A DNA stretch of 64,000 nt from Acephala macrosclerotiorum (lineage: Eukaryota > Ascomycota > Leotiomycetes > Helotiales > Mollisiaceae). Shown piece by piece: positions 10,136-22,045 of this stretch. The position numbers and the translations under genes were made by a program. Location: the NCBI GenBank assembly GCA_014904845.1, contig MU119259.1, positions 62,001 to 126,000 on the forward strand. Reading direction: 5' to 3'. Each line of letters starts with the position of its first letter. Within the stretch, counting starts at the first letter, position 1. A model generated the notes under the pieces. It was not told the origin of the DNA. It ran no database searches and saw nothing but the letters and a program-made list of their open reading frames with translations.

Positions 10136-11748
10136 ATGTCGAGCGGCATTCTTCCTAGCTTTTTCGGAGCATTGCAAGCCTCTGTGGCAGTCTTACTGAC
10201 AATCAGCTATGGAGCCATTGCATCAAGATACAATTTGCTGAAAGAGTCATCGTCCAGGGACATCTCAAAAACATGTGTCCGATTATTCCTCCCAACACTG
10301 CTAATCACCAAAGTTGGCTCCGAATTGCATGTAGATACTGCTCTGCGATATGTGCTAGTTCTTGTGAGCTCGAACCATGAGTTGTAGGAAGATAAGAGCT
10401 AAATGCTCCAGTATGGGCTCTTGTTTACACACTCTCATCAATGGCTCCAGGTTGGACCCTGAAGAAAATATTCCCTCGACACTTCCCGGTGTGGACGGTG
10501 CCTGCGATCTGTTTCAGTACGTGAAATTCTGCCTTTCACTTGAGGAGATATTTAGAGCCAAGCTTTTCGCCAGTACTTTGAGATCCACTCCTCAGTTCCT
10601 CGACTCCTATATAGTACTTCAAATCTCATACTGATTTATCTATAGACAACACTACTGCCCTGCCACTTCTACTTATACAATCGTTGGAGACTGCTGGGAT
10701 TTTGAACGATCTTACGATGGGTAAGGATGATACATCTTCCGCTGCGTTGAGTCGAGCCAAGTCGTACTTCTTCGTATCTTGTATGGTTGGAAACAGTTTG
10801 ACATTTGCGATCGGCCCTAAACTTTTGGACGACGAAGAAAGTCCGGACGAACATCATAACCGGAAGAAGGAGCACATGCATGAGAATGGACGAGTCGAGG
10901 GCGACGAAGAGCATGCCCACCCAATCAATTGCTCCAGAAGAACGGCAGAGCAACAGGAGGAGCACGTCAACGAGACCACAACTCTTCTCCCTGAACGATT
11001 CGCTTAGAGAAGTAGCGAGCTAGGGCATGAAGTGGCCGGGGAATCTGACAAGCAATGGGTTAAATTGCCGGCTACACTGAGGAAAGCCCTCGAATTTGCT
11101 TACAGCTTTCTCAACGCGCATCTTATTGGAGCAATAAATGGAGCTTTCATTGGGCTGATTCCACCGCTCCACAAGGCTTTCTTCGGTGAGCCGTCCGAGG
11201 GGGGGTTCTTCAAGGCGTGGCTCACAGCTTCTGTGAAGAACATTGGAGAACTTTTCGCCGCCCTTCAGCTTGTAGTAGTGGGGGCAAAACTCAGCAGAAG
11301 CTTGTTGAAAATGAAGCAAGGAGAAGCCAGCGGAGAAGTAGAGATCATCCCAATGCTCATAATCTTCTTCATTCGGTTCATCCTGTGGCCAATGTAAGTC
11401 TTTCCGTCTAGATTTTACATCCCTAAATTGCAGCTGCGGCTTTTGAACCGCTGTGGATATGAATAGGAGTATCGCCACTGACTATTTATTAGTGTAAGTA
11501 TCGGGATCACATTTCTCATCGCCTCGAAAACAAATCTTCTAGATGACGATCCAATCCTTTGGTTTGTCCTCATGATGATGCCTACTGGCCCTCCTGCGAC
11601 TAAGCTCACAGCTTTGGCGGATGTCAGTGGCGCGGACGAAAATGAGAAGATGTCAATTGCCAAATTCGTTACAATCTCATACGCCATCTCGCCAGTCATA
11701 TGCTTCGCTGTGGTCGGCTCATTGAAGGCTTCGCTTGCTGTTAAATAG
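10136..11748 (+). pseudogene. Auxin efflux carrier (AEC/PIN-like) family transporter with in-frame stop
   Basis: The readable exons are 10136..10363, 10412..10516, 10646..11393 and 11493..11748. The N-terminal helices (SGILPSFFGALQASVAVLLT), the acidic/His-rich central loop and the C-terminal helices (DDDPILWFVLMMMPTGPPATK) are those of fungal AEC membrane transporters. In plants and yeast relatives these move auxin-like or other organic compounds across plasma or ER membranes. Two lesions are seen. A TAG at 11005-11007 splits the central loop, with the same frame continuing at once to the well-conserved PATLRKALEFAYSF. At the first intron the donor (GTGAGC after CTT) and the acceptor (CCAG before TATGGGCT) are out of phase by one base, as if a G was lost. 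The last intron (GTAAGT...TTATTAG) is clean. It is probably inactivated recently. Confidence 0.7.
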
Positions 11749-12380
11749 GTTAATATTGCGTGACACCCAGCAATGCAATAGTGCAAACATTTACAGTATG
11801 AACGTTTGTTTTCTAACGTGCATGTGAATTGGAGAGCTCTGAAGATGCTTGTCTAATCGAGAACCCAACAAGCAGAATCCGCCAGTGACTTTTCGGGAGA
11901 AATGGCAAAGTTGGATGTCACGATCACTCGTACCCGTTGCGAACGTTGATTTGAATGTTCGATCTCGATTGCTGTTCAAGTACGCCAAAATTGATGGAAC
12001 GGATCCACACATTTTATGCTTCTCCAACTTCCATCAACATGTGGACTTCCAAGTACCACCACTGCATGATCCTCACAATCTATTCTATCGCCAACACTTC
12101 CGGCTGTAAAGTCACATCTATGCGGCCTCTCATTAGACGTTGCAAACGTTTGGGGCTAGGCGGTGCTAGATTGACCTGCACTTAATTGATCTCGGACTGG
12201 GAGGAAGGGGTTGTCATGACGACTTTATGGATGATGAGGATATTCATCGGCGTTCATTTGGTCGTGGCTAGGCGTGGGAGTAAAAGGAAAGCATTGTCAT
12301 AACGACCTGATGGACGACGAGATCATGGGTATCAATTACAGATAGCACAATGGAAATCTCTCTGGCATATCCGACAAAAA
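11749..12380. other. Intergenic, nothing recognised
   Basis: This is the convergent 3' space between the transporter and PUF6. Only fortuitous short frames were seen. Confidence 0.55.
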
Positions 12381-14586
12381 CTACAGCTTTTCCAACAGAA
12401 GTTTTGATCCCTTGTTCCCAATTTCCCTGACAAATTTTGGTTTCTTCCCTGTATCCTTGAAAATCTTCTCATCTTCTTCTCGCTTGACCTTCTGTTCAGC
12501 GGTCTCTTCACTTGCTGCTTTCTGCAGCTTCTTCTTCTCTGCCTTTAGCGTCTTTAACACCTCGTCTTTCTTCGAGAAATTGTCGGATTCGACAAGTGCC
12601 AAGACGACGAAAGAACTTGAACCGGTCGCCCACTCGATGATGTAATCCTTGATGTTTGGATACAGGATATCAGCAAAATCGAGAGCTGGAATAACAGGAA
12701 CAATTTTCTTGGTCTTGTTGTCGAATCGTCCACCAGCAATGAGTGACTTCAGTAATCTCCCTCCATAATTTGTGCTACCGATATGAGATGCAGGTGGAGC
12801 ATCCTCTGCTTCTGTTGTAGCTTCTAGCAGGACATTGGGATCTCCAGCAGCCGTTTCGGCGACCGCTTTGCAAGCTGCGGTCTTGTCGCCTTCAGCACCG
12901 AATAGGACCTCAGTCACGAATTGAGCGCCGAAGGACCAAGCAACCAATTCGTTAGCTGCCGCCTCGATAGCCTTCAACAAGTATGGCGACAGAGCTTTTG
13001 TCAACTCTTTTCTTCTCACGTCAGGGTCTTTCTTACTCGTAGCTGCCCGGACTGTGTCGACTTCGGCCAATATCTCAAGGTCCGAAGAGAGACTTGCGGG
13101 AAACAGGGCTTTAGATCGCCGTTGAAATAGATAGAGGAGGACTACGCGGGCATTGAGATCATTCGCGAAAGACACAACGGCCTTGACCTGTGTATCGACA
13201 TCCTTGCTCAGCAGCTCGGGAAAGATGGATTTCGATGTCAAAACGGTGTCATCGATAACTTCATAGGCGGCGAGGAGTACAACATGGGCATATGCATCAG
13301 TGGCCATCGCCTGGATAAGGTCCTTGGTGTCCTTGTAGGTCTTGAGAATCTGCTTTCTGTCTTTGGCGGTCCCGTATGCGAGCGCTAGGCAGACGACTCT
13401 TGAGCCAGACTTTGTGAATGCCAGATTCTTCAATAGATCTCCTTCCTCGTCGCCCTTGATGATCTCCAGGTACTCGGTGATCTCCTCGGTTCCTGGTTTG
13501 GCGTTGAGGAAATATTGAAGCATGGCATCGTGGAGGAGGGTGAAACCAGTCATCTTCTTCTGGATCAGATGGTTGATGAGTTCTTGTAATGAACGCATAA
13601 TCGGCGCTCGCTTTCCAGGATCTGCTGCCAGAATTTCAGAAAGGTCGCTAGTCACCTTCTCCAATTTGTCCTTCTGGAACAGCACAAATTCTGCTCCATA
13701 CCATTCACGAAGAATGATAGCCTTTTGTTGCTTCGTAGCCACCCCACGGTAGACATCATCCAGAATCCAAGAAGCCTCTGGGTGTTTGATCAGTCGACGG
13801 ACATGGCCAAAGAATTCTGGCACAATTGTATCTCTGATCTCATCGTCGCCTTGGATCAAAAGTTTTCCAATCAAAAATTTGGCATATCTGCTCTCAGCAA
13901 GTTGTCGGTATGTGCCTGCAAGTTCCTTGGCAATCATTCTCTTCTGCTCCGGGTTGGCATATTTGATGGCAGTCTGAACAACTCGGACACTGTCGTGCTT
14001 CAACACAAAATCCTTGATTCTGCCAGTGATTATCTCGAATAATTCGGTGACCAAGGCCTTTCGTTCATCCTTTGGGACGTGGGACTTTCGGCGCAATCGT
14101 TCCCAAATTTTCTTCGTTCTGGCCAATTGGTCTGCTAATGGTTTGGCAGCTTTACGTTCTTGTGCTAATTGCTTCTGTTTGGCATGTGCTTCTTTTGAGG
14201 ATTGACCTTTGGAATGTCAATTGATATCCTTCTTATACAAGGACAGAATACTTACTGTTTGTGGAAACAGCTTTGGCTCGATCAGGGTGCAAACCATCTG
14301 TAACCTTGGGAATAACCTCCTCTTCGCTCTCTTCTTCTACACCCTCGTCATCTTCGAATGCAGTAAGTGGAACGCCTCCATCATCTTCCGAGTCGAGCTC
14401 GTCCGAATCCTCGCTGCCGACTTCGACCTTCTTCACTGGCTTTGACTTCGATTTGGTATCTGATTTCGATTTCGATTTCCCTTCAACTTTCAATTTTTTA
14501 CTTTCCTTGACCTTCCCATCCTTCAATGGTGCAGATTTCCTCTTGACACCTGCCATTGCAGATTTCGTAGTTGTTGCGCTGGGCAT
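12381..14586 (-). CDS. PUF6: Puf6-type pumilio/CPL nucleolar RNA-binding protein
   Basis: Two exons, complement(12381..14206, 14256..14586), 718 aa. The first 110 residues are Lys/Ser-rich then strongly acidic (EDSDELDSEDDGG, EEESEEE), typical of nucleolar proteins and likely carrying nuclear localisation signals. The long second exon holds the pumilio-like helical repeats (for example KHDSVRVVQTAIKYA, ESRYAKFLIGKLL, HPEASWILDDVYRG) and the C-terminal CPL domain of the Puf6/PUM3 family. The protein acts in 60S ribosome biogenesis and, in yeast, represses ASH1 mRNA translation. The length is close to that of yeast Puf6 (656 aa) plus an extended acidic head. The intron (GTAAGT..CCAAAG) restores TNSQSSKEAHAK. 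It is transcribed divergently from GIR2 with 177 bp between the two ATGs. Confidence 0.93.
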
Positions 14587-14763
14587 TTTGCTCAATGTCT
14601 TTGATTCGACTGGACTTTTTCTGAGCGTTGAATCTTTTTTGAAGCCAAACCAAATCTTTTGGTTATCCACTTTTTTCTTATCGGTTGGGTCTAACCTATC
14701 CTGTCTACCCCACGACGAGCTCTGAAATTCTTCACTCCGGCAGAGAGGACCAGCACTAGCGAA
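14587..14763. promoter_or_regulatory. Shared divergent promoter PUF6 / GIR2
   Basis: Only 177 bp separate the two start codons of oppositely transcribed genes that both act in ribosome biogenesis or translation, so they must share the promoter region. No precise motif is claimed. Confidence 0.6.
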
Positions 14764-15560
14764 ATGGGCCGAGAAGAGCAAGTTGAGGAGCGAGAGGTAC
14801 TCGATAGTATCTTTCCCGATGAGATCCAAGGTAAGTCCAGCTCTGTGGTGGTTTTGGCATGAACAGCCAACCACAACCCCGCATCAAGCACTTAAAGTCC
14901 TAGAAATTTACTGACAATTATACAGACATATCAGAGACAGAATTCCGGATATCCATACTTCTAGATATCACAAACGATGATGGCGACGAGTCCGAGCGAC
15001 CAACCATTCTCCTCCAGGTCAAATACCCAGACGCTTACCCCGAAGAACCACCCGTCCTAGACCTCCTAGCCCCTCCAAATGCGCCCACACATCCCTACTT
15101 CAGCGTCGGCGCCGACAGAGACAAACTCTTAGAAGGATTAACGGAGACTATCGAGGAAAACATGGGCATGGCCATGATATTCACGCTCGTATCTACGTTG
15201 AAAGACAACGCTGAACAACTTGTAGCAGAACGGCAAGCAGGCGCAAGGCATGAACATGAGCAGAGGGTTCTAGCTCAAGAAGCGGAGGAGAATAAGAAAT
15301 TTCATGGAACACCTGTGAATCCCGAGACGTTTATGAAGTGGAGAACGGACTTTAGGAAGGAGATGGAGGAGATGAAGGTTAAGCAGGAGGAAGAGGATGA
15401 AGCTGCTGAAAAGAAGAAGAATAGAGGGAAGGATACGGTTACGCAGTTGACGGGAAAGCAGCTTTGGGAGAGAGGTTTGGCTGGTAAGATTGAGGAGGAT
15501 GAAGATTATGACGACGATGTTCCTGTGGAGGATGTTGAGAAACTGAAGGTTGAGGCTTGA
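14764..15560 (+). CDS. GIR2: RWD-domain protein, Gir2/RWDD1 family
   Basis: Two exons, 14764..14830 and 14926..15560, 233 aa. Exon 1 begins MGREEQVEEREVLDSIFPDEI, the start of an RWD (GI) domain. It continues through VKYPDAYPEEPPVLDL, with the YPxxxP motif of RWD folds, and IEENMGMAMIFTLV. The C-terminal half is charged and coiled-coil-like, with TFMKWRTDFRKEMEEMK and TGKQLWERGLAG, the conserved signatures of Gir2/RWDD1 that bind DRG-family GTPases. In yeast Gir2 binds Gcn1 and Rbg2 and modulates the Gcn2 starvation response. The intron (GTAAGT..ATACAG, 95 nt) restores EIQDISETEF. Confidence 0.9.
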
Positions 15561-15779
15561 GAGGGAAGGAAAAGCGTAGATTTCAGGGATGGCATGGAGG
15601 AGTTGCATTGTAGGTGTTCCGGAATTTGGAAGACTTGATGGGTCTGTGGATATTATTTCTTGTCCATGGTATTTAGAAGTCATACATGCATCTTTGAACG
15701 AAGCATTTCATGACCAGCTGACAATAGCCAGCACATTTTTGATTGCCCCAACGCCAGATACGCCGAATCAAATATGCGG

Positions 15780-16949
15780 TCATGCTCCACCCATTTCTTC
15801 GTCTTCTATATCTTCGGCACTGCCTTCCTCGTCCTCCCACTCTTCGCCATCTTCCTCTTCTTCCTTGGCAGTGTCTCCCAATTCAGAATTCAAAGTTTTG
15901 AGCAGCTCTTTCGCATGTTCTCCTAACCTTTCATCTTGATAGTCTTGCTGCTGGAATAGGCGTTGACTGTGTTGAAGCCATTGGCGACTTGAGATCCACG
16001 AGACCTTCCAACTCTCTCCTTCGCCATTCTTTTGCTTCTCTCCCATGATATACAAGCCCCACCCACCAAGATACCAGACCTCAACACTACTGTCATTTTC
16101 GCCGACAAGTCTCTCCAAAACTTCGATAGCTTCGACGTCCATATCCGCTTCCATCAACAACCTCGCCAAGCTGACACGTGTGGGGAAATCTGGTACCGAA
16201 GGATCTTCAGGCGGTAAATCCTTCCACAAATCCAAACTCCTCGTCAACGCTGCCTTCGCATCTTCTATCCTCTGCTGCGATATTCTCACACTCGCCAGCG
16301 TCTGCCACGGCTCCGCAAAACTTGGAGCAACCATCGTAGCCTCCGTAACCAACGCCTCGCACTTCTGCTCCGCATCCTCTTCCCAACTTAGATCCGTCAT
16401 ATATACCTCTACTACACCGCACAACGCAACAGCTAATTTTCTAGTCTTCTCTGCTAATGCTGCTTCGGTGTCTGCATCTTTCCTCTTGCTGTCAAGGAGG
16501 GCTTGAATCTGTATCCGCAGAACCAGAGCACCTTTCTCGAACCAGTCAACGCTGTCCTGTCCACCTTCTTCACTCAACTGGGCTAGCCATAGGAATTTCT
16601 CTGCTCCGCCGCCGAGGTCTTCACTGATAAGTCCTTCTTCGTCGATTGCAACTGCTTGTAGGAAGTATTGTCGCGCCGAGTCTACGTCGCCTAATTCGAC
16701 GTGAATCTCTCCAAGCAGGTTGAGCGCTGGTAAAGCCTCTTCAGAGTCAGGAGGTAATAGTGCTAATGCCTGCTTTGCGAGAGGAATAGAGGATTCGATG
16801 TCGCCTTGTTGTAATGTGAATGCGGCTTGCACCAGGAGTTCTGTTGGAGATTTTGATTTCGCTGGACTTGCTGCTCCCCGTTTTAGTGCAGATTTTTCCT
16901 TCTTCCTGGCCTTCTTGACTTTCCTATCATTAGGCTTTGTTTTCGCCAT
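15780..16949 (-). CDS. ACL4: Acl4-type TPR chaperone of ribosomal protein L4
   Basis: Single exon, 389 aa from the ATG at 16949 (the frame is open further up to 17111, but the basic MAKTKPNDRKVKKARKKEK start is typical). After the Lys-rich head come TPR-type helical pairs (LLVQAAFTLQQGDIESSIPLAKQAL, LNLLGEIHVELGDVDSARQYF and others, shown here in parts). An acidic tail (EEEEDGEEWEDEEGS) ends the protein. This architecture, with TPRs of residues about 35-340 and an acidic C-terminus, matches the fungal dedicated chaperone Acl4. Acl4 captures nascent Rpl4 and delivers it to pre-60S particles. It sits in a small group with two other ribosome/translation genes (PUF6, GIR2). Confidence 0.85.
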   Translation of the reverse strand: MAKTKPNDRKVKKARKKEKSALKRGAASPAKSKSPTELLVQAAFTLQQGDIESSIPLAKQALALLPPDSEEALPALNLLGEIHVELGDVDSARQYFLQAVAIDEEGLISEDLGGGAEKFLWLAQLSEEGGQDSVDWFEKGALVLRIQIQALLDSKRKDADTEAALAEKTRKLAVALCGVVEVYMTDLSWEEDAEQKCEALVTEATMVAPSFAEPWQTLASVRISQQRIEDAKAALTRSLDLWKDLPPEDPSVPDFPTRVSLARLLMEADMDVEAIEVLERLVGENDSSVEVWYLGGWGLYIMGEKQKNGEGESWKVSWISSRQWLQHSQRLFQQQDYQDERLGEHAKELLKTLNSELGDTAKEEEEDGEEWEDEEGSAEDIEDEEMGGA

Positions 16950-17602
16950 TGGGGGAGACTTCCAGAGACAATTGCGCGATGTTCCTAGAAATCCGAGGGG
17001 TTGTTCAACACCAAAATTATTTTTTTCTGCGATAACCTTCATCAGATTGGCGAGGATTGGCGATGATGCTAATCCCCACTTTTTCGTCTCACTTGGGGAT
17101 GGACCCCTCAAACATGATCTCGGTTGGCCGCACTCACGGCATGGGTTAGATGGAGAAATATCTTGCTCATATCGTCAAGGATTCGAGCTTGGAAGCTTTC
17201 GTCAAATGAAACGTCGGCATCATCACTGTTCCTGGCAAAAGTTGTCAGGTACGGAGGGACATCTTCTCAGATCCGAGAGTCAACCCACCTGATTCTGCTG
17301 TAATGATTCTGTATCACCTGGAAATCATAGCCTCGTCGTTGGAAATGTCAAGATTCTGCTATTCAATGTCTTCACTTTGCCGTATTGAAGCGTAGGACGT
17401 CGAAGATAGCACTTTTCAGAAGCGATAATGTCATTGAACATCTCCATTATCATTATCATTATCCTACAAGCTTAAACGTATGGCCAATTCTTATGGCGAC
17501 CCATTGAGCGATTGTACCTCTGCCGCAGCAGCAAATAACCGACACCCCTTTCTTACCCAAATTAGAGTTAAATATATAGTGAGAAGGTTTGTAGATGTGA
17601 AT
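16950..17602. other. Intergenic with a possible coding remnant
   Basis: This is the upstream region of ACL4 and the 3' side of the next gene. On the minus strand about 17115-17255 reads as a frame with coding-like composition (SDDADVSFDESFQARILDD). It lacks a start and a clear splice partner, so it may be a decayed exon. A (CATTAT)3 microsatellite lies at about 17444-17463. Confidence 0.35.
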
Positions 17603-18507
17603 TCATCCATCTTTAGGGACCTCCTTCTTTCCCTGAGACCCGGCGGTTCCAGGACGCTGTATACTGCCAAGTTCTTCTCCCACACCACTTGCTCCCCTCT
17701 TTCTTCCTCCAATGTGGAATCTAGAGGTAGTCGGGGATTGCGTGGTAGGTTCTGAACTCTCCCCCAACCTTGAGAAGAATCCCTTCTTCTTTGTCTGCTT
17801 CGCTTCGTCATTGAGTCCGACATCCTCGAATCCTTCCTCCGCCGTAGGAGGCTGTCTCTCGAACCGCCGCTCGTTCATGGCGGATCGCGGAAGTCTGGGA
17901 AGTCGTGCTGAGTCGAGACTTTGGCGCCCAATCTCATGTTGAACTATGGGGGATCTAGCCGAGATATCCTACAAAGCAATCAGTACTCGCTATCCAAGGT
18001 ATTTCCTAAGCATCTCACAAATGACCTCCTGTATGAGTCGAATGATTCGCGTGAGATAGAGAATGGTTCGATTTCTGAGTCGCCGTTCACCGAGCTGTTC
18101 GATGTACCAGAGGGATTGGATCGTCGAGGCCAGAAGCTCTTTTTCTCGGGAGGGGAGGGCTTACGAGATGTCAGCACATATCAAAGTATTCAAGGAGTAT
18201 ACTTACTGGTAGATATACTCCACTGTCATTGACAACTATATACGACTCTGATTAGCCCACTCGTGCCCAATACGACGATTGGGCTTCCAAGGGAAGTTCC
18301 GCGCATACCGGACATCTTATACTCGACTGGTTCCTGGCTCTTATTGCTGGTAATACTCATCGCGGACGATCCTTTCGACCCCATTGTATCAACCTTCTCG
18401 AATGCCGGTCGCGTGCCATTCTGCGATAAGGGACGAATGCTTTCTTCGTATGGCTGCAGGCCAGTCTGCACATCTGGGCGCTTTGCGAATGGATTTCTGA
18501 TGGGCAT
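17603..18507 (-). CDS. Unknown disordered protein, four exons
   Basis: Exons complement(17603..17968, 18019..18159, 18207..18235, 18309..18507), 244 aa; every junction keeps the frame and uses GT..AG. The start is MPIRNPFAKRPDVQTG. The product is Ser/Pro/Arg-rich and mostly disordered, with conserved-looking islands around PPSPPEKKSFWPRR, ISRESFDSYRRSF and KKKGFFSRLGE. The Arg/Ser-rich patches could be kinase sites. No known domain, signal peptide or membrane segment is seen. I recognise it only as the kind of Pezizomycotina-specific hypothetical protein often found in genome annotations. The 29-nt exon 3 from the 3' end is a micro-exon. Confidence 0.75.
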
Positions 18508-20705
18508 TGTGGGGTGAGGTATGAGGCAAAGAAATGTCAATTGCTGGGGAAATTGAGGAAGTAGAACAGAACTTAATGCGAAATACCGAAATATTAATTC
18601 AAAATAGTTGAAGGTTGAATTGAATCCGGTATGGGCCTCGTGACGTTATTCCAGGTCGGCTTGTAAGGATGAACTCTCCCTGCTGACTTTACTGTGGGTT
18701 AGTGGGCTTAGCCACCCGGTAAAAATGATGCCGACGATTTGGAAGATCACTTGCTGGACCTACCGAGATCCGTAATGGATTGGACTTCACACCTTCAACA
18801 ATAGAATAACAATGACCTATCTATTCAGCGAGCCAGCATCGTTACCTGACGCAGTGGAGAGTGGGCGCTTGCTCATTCAAGTAAGCACTATCGGGAGGTG
18901 GGAGGCACGCCATTCTCGGCCCCAAACACACAGGAGCCATAACAAGTTTTGCTGTGACGGGAGGCATGCGGCAGATTCCTCCATTTCTTTGAGAGATTCC
19001 TGGACATCCGCAACATACGACCATCGCGTTCGAGGAAACAGTCTATGCCAGCCGAGTCTCCTGTTGCAGGTGCGAACATGTTGAGAAAGTCCACAATACG
19101 AAGGTGGCTTTTCCTTCAACGTTTCGTGAATGCAGGATGGTGGACGTAGAAGGTGTTCAGAGCTGAATGGCGTTGGGAGGCGAAATGTCTTATGCTCCGT
19201 CCCGTTGCATTGCTTTTCCCTTTCATTTCTGGTATTCGAAGCCTCGTTTGCTCATGTTTTCAGGGGTCAGCTTGCTCCTCAAATAGGGTCTCCTGAATCG
19301 ACGTGGCAGCCGATTTATTTGTCCATACACTACTGGGTATAGGAGGCGTTAAAATAATATCAAGCCTGATAGCGAGGACAGTCCCAAAGCAGCTCATTGG
19401 CATCCAACGAGAGTTCTTGCTCTTTCCAAGACCAATATGCAAGCTGACTGACCGAGGCATATTGGCTGATGATCTGGTGGCAGAGAAAGAACTTCGATTT
19501 GGACTTAGGAGACAGGCAGTGCCATACTCCCAACTTGGTCGAATGACCTTGATCAAAGAGGCTCCAAATGTCGACCTCGCTCAGACCTCCCTCTCTCAGT
19601 CTCATCGTCGGCAATGGCTTCTCGCCACGCTTCTTGGTCTCGAATTCTGATACGGTTTTGATTGTTTGTGTGGGGTAAGATCTTGTACTGTTTCTGGACG
19701 GCCCGCTTTCAAAGAGGGCCGAAAATAGCAGCTCGGCCCCTTTCTCCGAAGCCCTGAGGCCAACCGAACAGCGCACGATCAAGGATGCAGTCTGAAATTG
19801 CTTTTTCCTCATGCATTTCACGACGCCAAATCCATGACTGCATCTGCCTTTTCGAGCAGACCAAACCCCAGTCCAGCGAATAGATCCACAGCGCATGAGG
19901 TGATCATCCAGAGAGGGTCGCCTTCTGGCCCAAACCTTCGTTTCTGAAAAAGCCCGTAACCCGGCTTGGGTCCTTGATTGACGCATGGACAACAGGGATG
20001 CAGGTGGTTGAGGTGAAAAGCGGCGGTTTCGATGGCTCTTGTAAATAGAAACAAAAAGGCAGCTGTCCCCTAGATAGAGCCAAACCTAGACTGATCTTCT
20101 CTAGTAAGAAAGATTTGAGATCACTCGCTATGTGAATGAATCTTTCAACCACTCGTTGAAGCCGTTACAATAATTTCGTTGTCACACCTCATACATTTTA
20201 TTCATTCTAGTCGTTGTATTTTCTAGTTTTTCCTAGCACTGTCGTGCACCTTAATAGTCCAACGTCGACAAAGTTACAAGATTGAAACTGGAACTCGAGG
20301 TATCACGGTCTGCAGCTATCCGAAGCCAACACGTACGGAATAATTTGGAAGACCGAAGGTGACCGGGCTCTGCGATTCGTATAGATCCAACGTCCTCGGG
20401 ACGGAGAGAGGAGAGAGAAAATCGCCTTGCGACTGCGAAGCTCTGGTCGCTGCAACAAGCAAAGTAGTGTTTTTGAAGGAGGTCGAAGACGGACACGTCT
20501 TGCCAGTTGCACCTTCGTCTCAGCGAAGCTTCCAATTCTGGTAGTTGGGAACCTCCAAACGCCAACGTCAATCCACGTGGCACTAAAAGAAGTTTCCAAC
20601 TCGACGATATAAGTCACACGCTATACCCAGCTCAGTGTGTTTCGACACGAGCAAGCTCACCAATCACGCAATATACATAATCCACACGAATCATCCGCCG
20701 CAAAA
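18508..20705. other. Gene-poor 2.2 kb stretch, no supported gene
   Basis: The longest frame (minus, 19360..19992, 210 codons) has an unusual Cys/Trp/Arg-rich composition and no family resemblance, so I do not call it. The right part contains the promoter of the gene at 20706. Confidence 0.5.
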
Positions 20706-22045
20706 ATGTTCTTCATGTCGTGGGCGTTGTGGGAGAAGATGACCTTTGTGAGTATCAAATTCGCCAGTTCCTGCACTTGGCCTGCTGACAGTTGCAGATC
20801 CTAGGCCTCGCAATTCTCGGAGTCTTTGTCATCGGATACGGCAAGCTGCTCTACACCAACAGGCTCGTAAAGAAGCAAGAGGTTGTTGATGAGGAAAAGA
20901 GAATGCGGATCCAGGAGCTGAGGAATAGTGGTCAAATTGTCGAGTCAAGAAGGAGCCACGACATTCCCTTTGGCGTTAGGGCTATCCAAAGCGGGATTCA
21001 AGTGGATGGGATCTGGATATCGCAAGGCAGTACACCGGTCCCAAGCGAGCTGAAATTGGGACATCTGCGTGGAAGCTCTACAGACATGATGGACTTCAAT
21101 GATTCAAGCAAGGCCACCGAGATGGATCCGGAATCACTACGACCTGTTTCTAGGCAAGGAAGACCGCCTTTCGGTATCAGTGATTCGACCACTCTAGTTC
21201 TCGACAAAGTCTACGAAGCTCAAGGTACAGAGAGGCCGACTACTGCCCGAACACAAGGGTCATACAAGCCTCGAAGATCTTCACATCTGCGCGATGGTAG
21301 TCACGGCCAATACAACGAAGAGACACTTGGCCAATTAGAAGGCAACTACCCGGCATCGAAAAGGAAAGTCCAAGCTCACAGACCTCGTAGCTCTCGTCAG
21401 CTCAATGCGGAGCCGGATTCTTCAGCAGCAGACAATGAACGATCCTCTACAGGGGCGTCGTCTGATTCAGAAGCCTCATTAAGTCACAAACTGAAAGAGG
21501 AGCCGATTGCCTCGTCACCGGGCTCCCTGTTGAGTGAGTCAGACGTTCAAAATGCCACAATGCCGTCATTTTCCAATATCATATCAGGAAAGACAGTGAG
21601 AGCATCTCTACCTTTGCAGAGTTCGAAAGCTGAATATTTTTCGATTCCTCTCGACTCTCCACGATTCGAATCTTCGGACCCATTTGCAACTCCTCTTGCA
21701 AGTCCACCACTAGAATCGACATCGGCGCCCAAGGTAGAGAATGCTCATTTGGACACTAAATTTGGTTCGCTTGAGGCTTATCAAGCTCTAGCTTCTCAAC
21801 CAGGTCGTTCACCATCGCCTTTCATACCAGGAGAGCTCCATGTGAACAAGATAGTACGCAAAGTCAATTCTGGATTCGAGGTTCTACCTGCAGGCACCTT
21901 TGGCATGCCTCCAGAATTCAAGGGGAAGGGAATAGATATGGGCGGCGATGACGATTCAGAGGACCGCAGGCAATCGAAGCTCCAGAAGAAGGTGCGGACG
22001 TCAATGCAGGGAAGGAGGCCGTCGAGCACCATTGAGCGGTCATGA
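20706..22045 (+). CDS. Membrane-anchored disordered protein of unknown function
   Basis: Two exons, 20706..20747 and 20798..22045, 429 aa. Exon 1 encodes MFFMSWALWEKMTF. After the 50-nt intron (GTGAGT..TTGCAG) the sequence ILGLAILGVFVIGYGKLLY completes a single transmembrane helix. A basic, coiled-coil-like stretch (NRLVKKQEVVDEEKRMR) and a conserved-looking segment (IPFGVRAIQSGIQVDGIWI) follow. The remaining 330 residues are Ser/Pro/Arg-rich and disordered, with the short motif PAGTFGMPPEFKGKG near the end. An N-out/C-in anchor with a long cytosolic tail is inferred. No family is recognised; it resembles fungal proteins annotated only as hypothetical. Confidence 0.8.

Noticed and set aside
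14261..14725. Ser-rich 154-codon plus-strand frame
   Set aside because: Antisense of the acidic N-terminus of PUF6.
19360..19992. 210-codon minus-strand frame
   Set aside because: Cys/Trp/Arg-rich composition, no domain and no likely introns; judged fortuitous.
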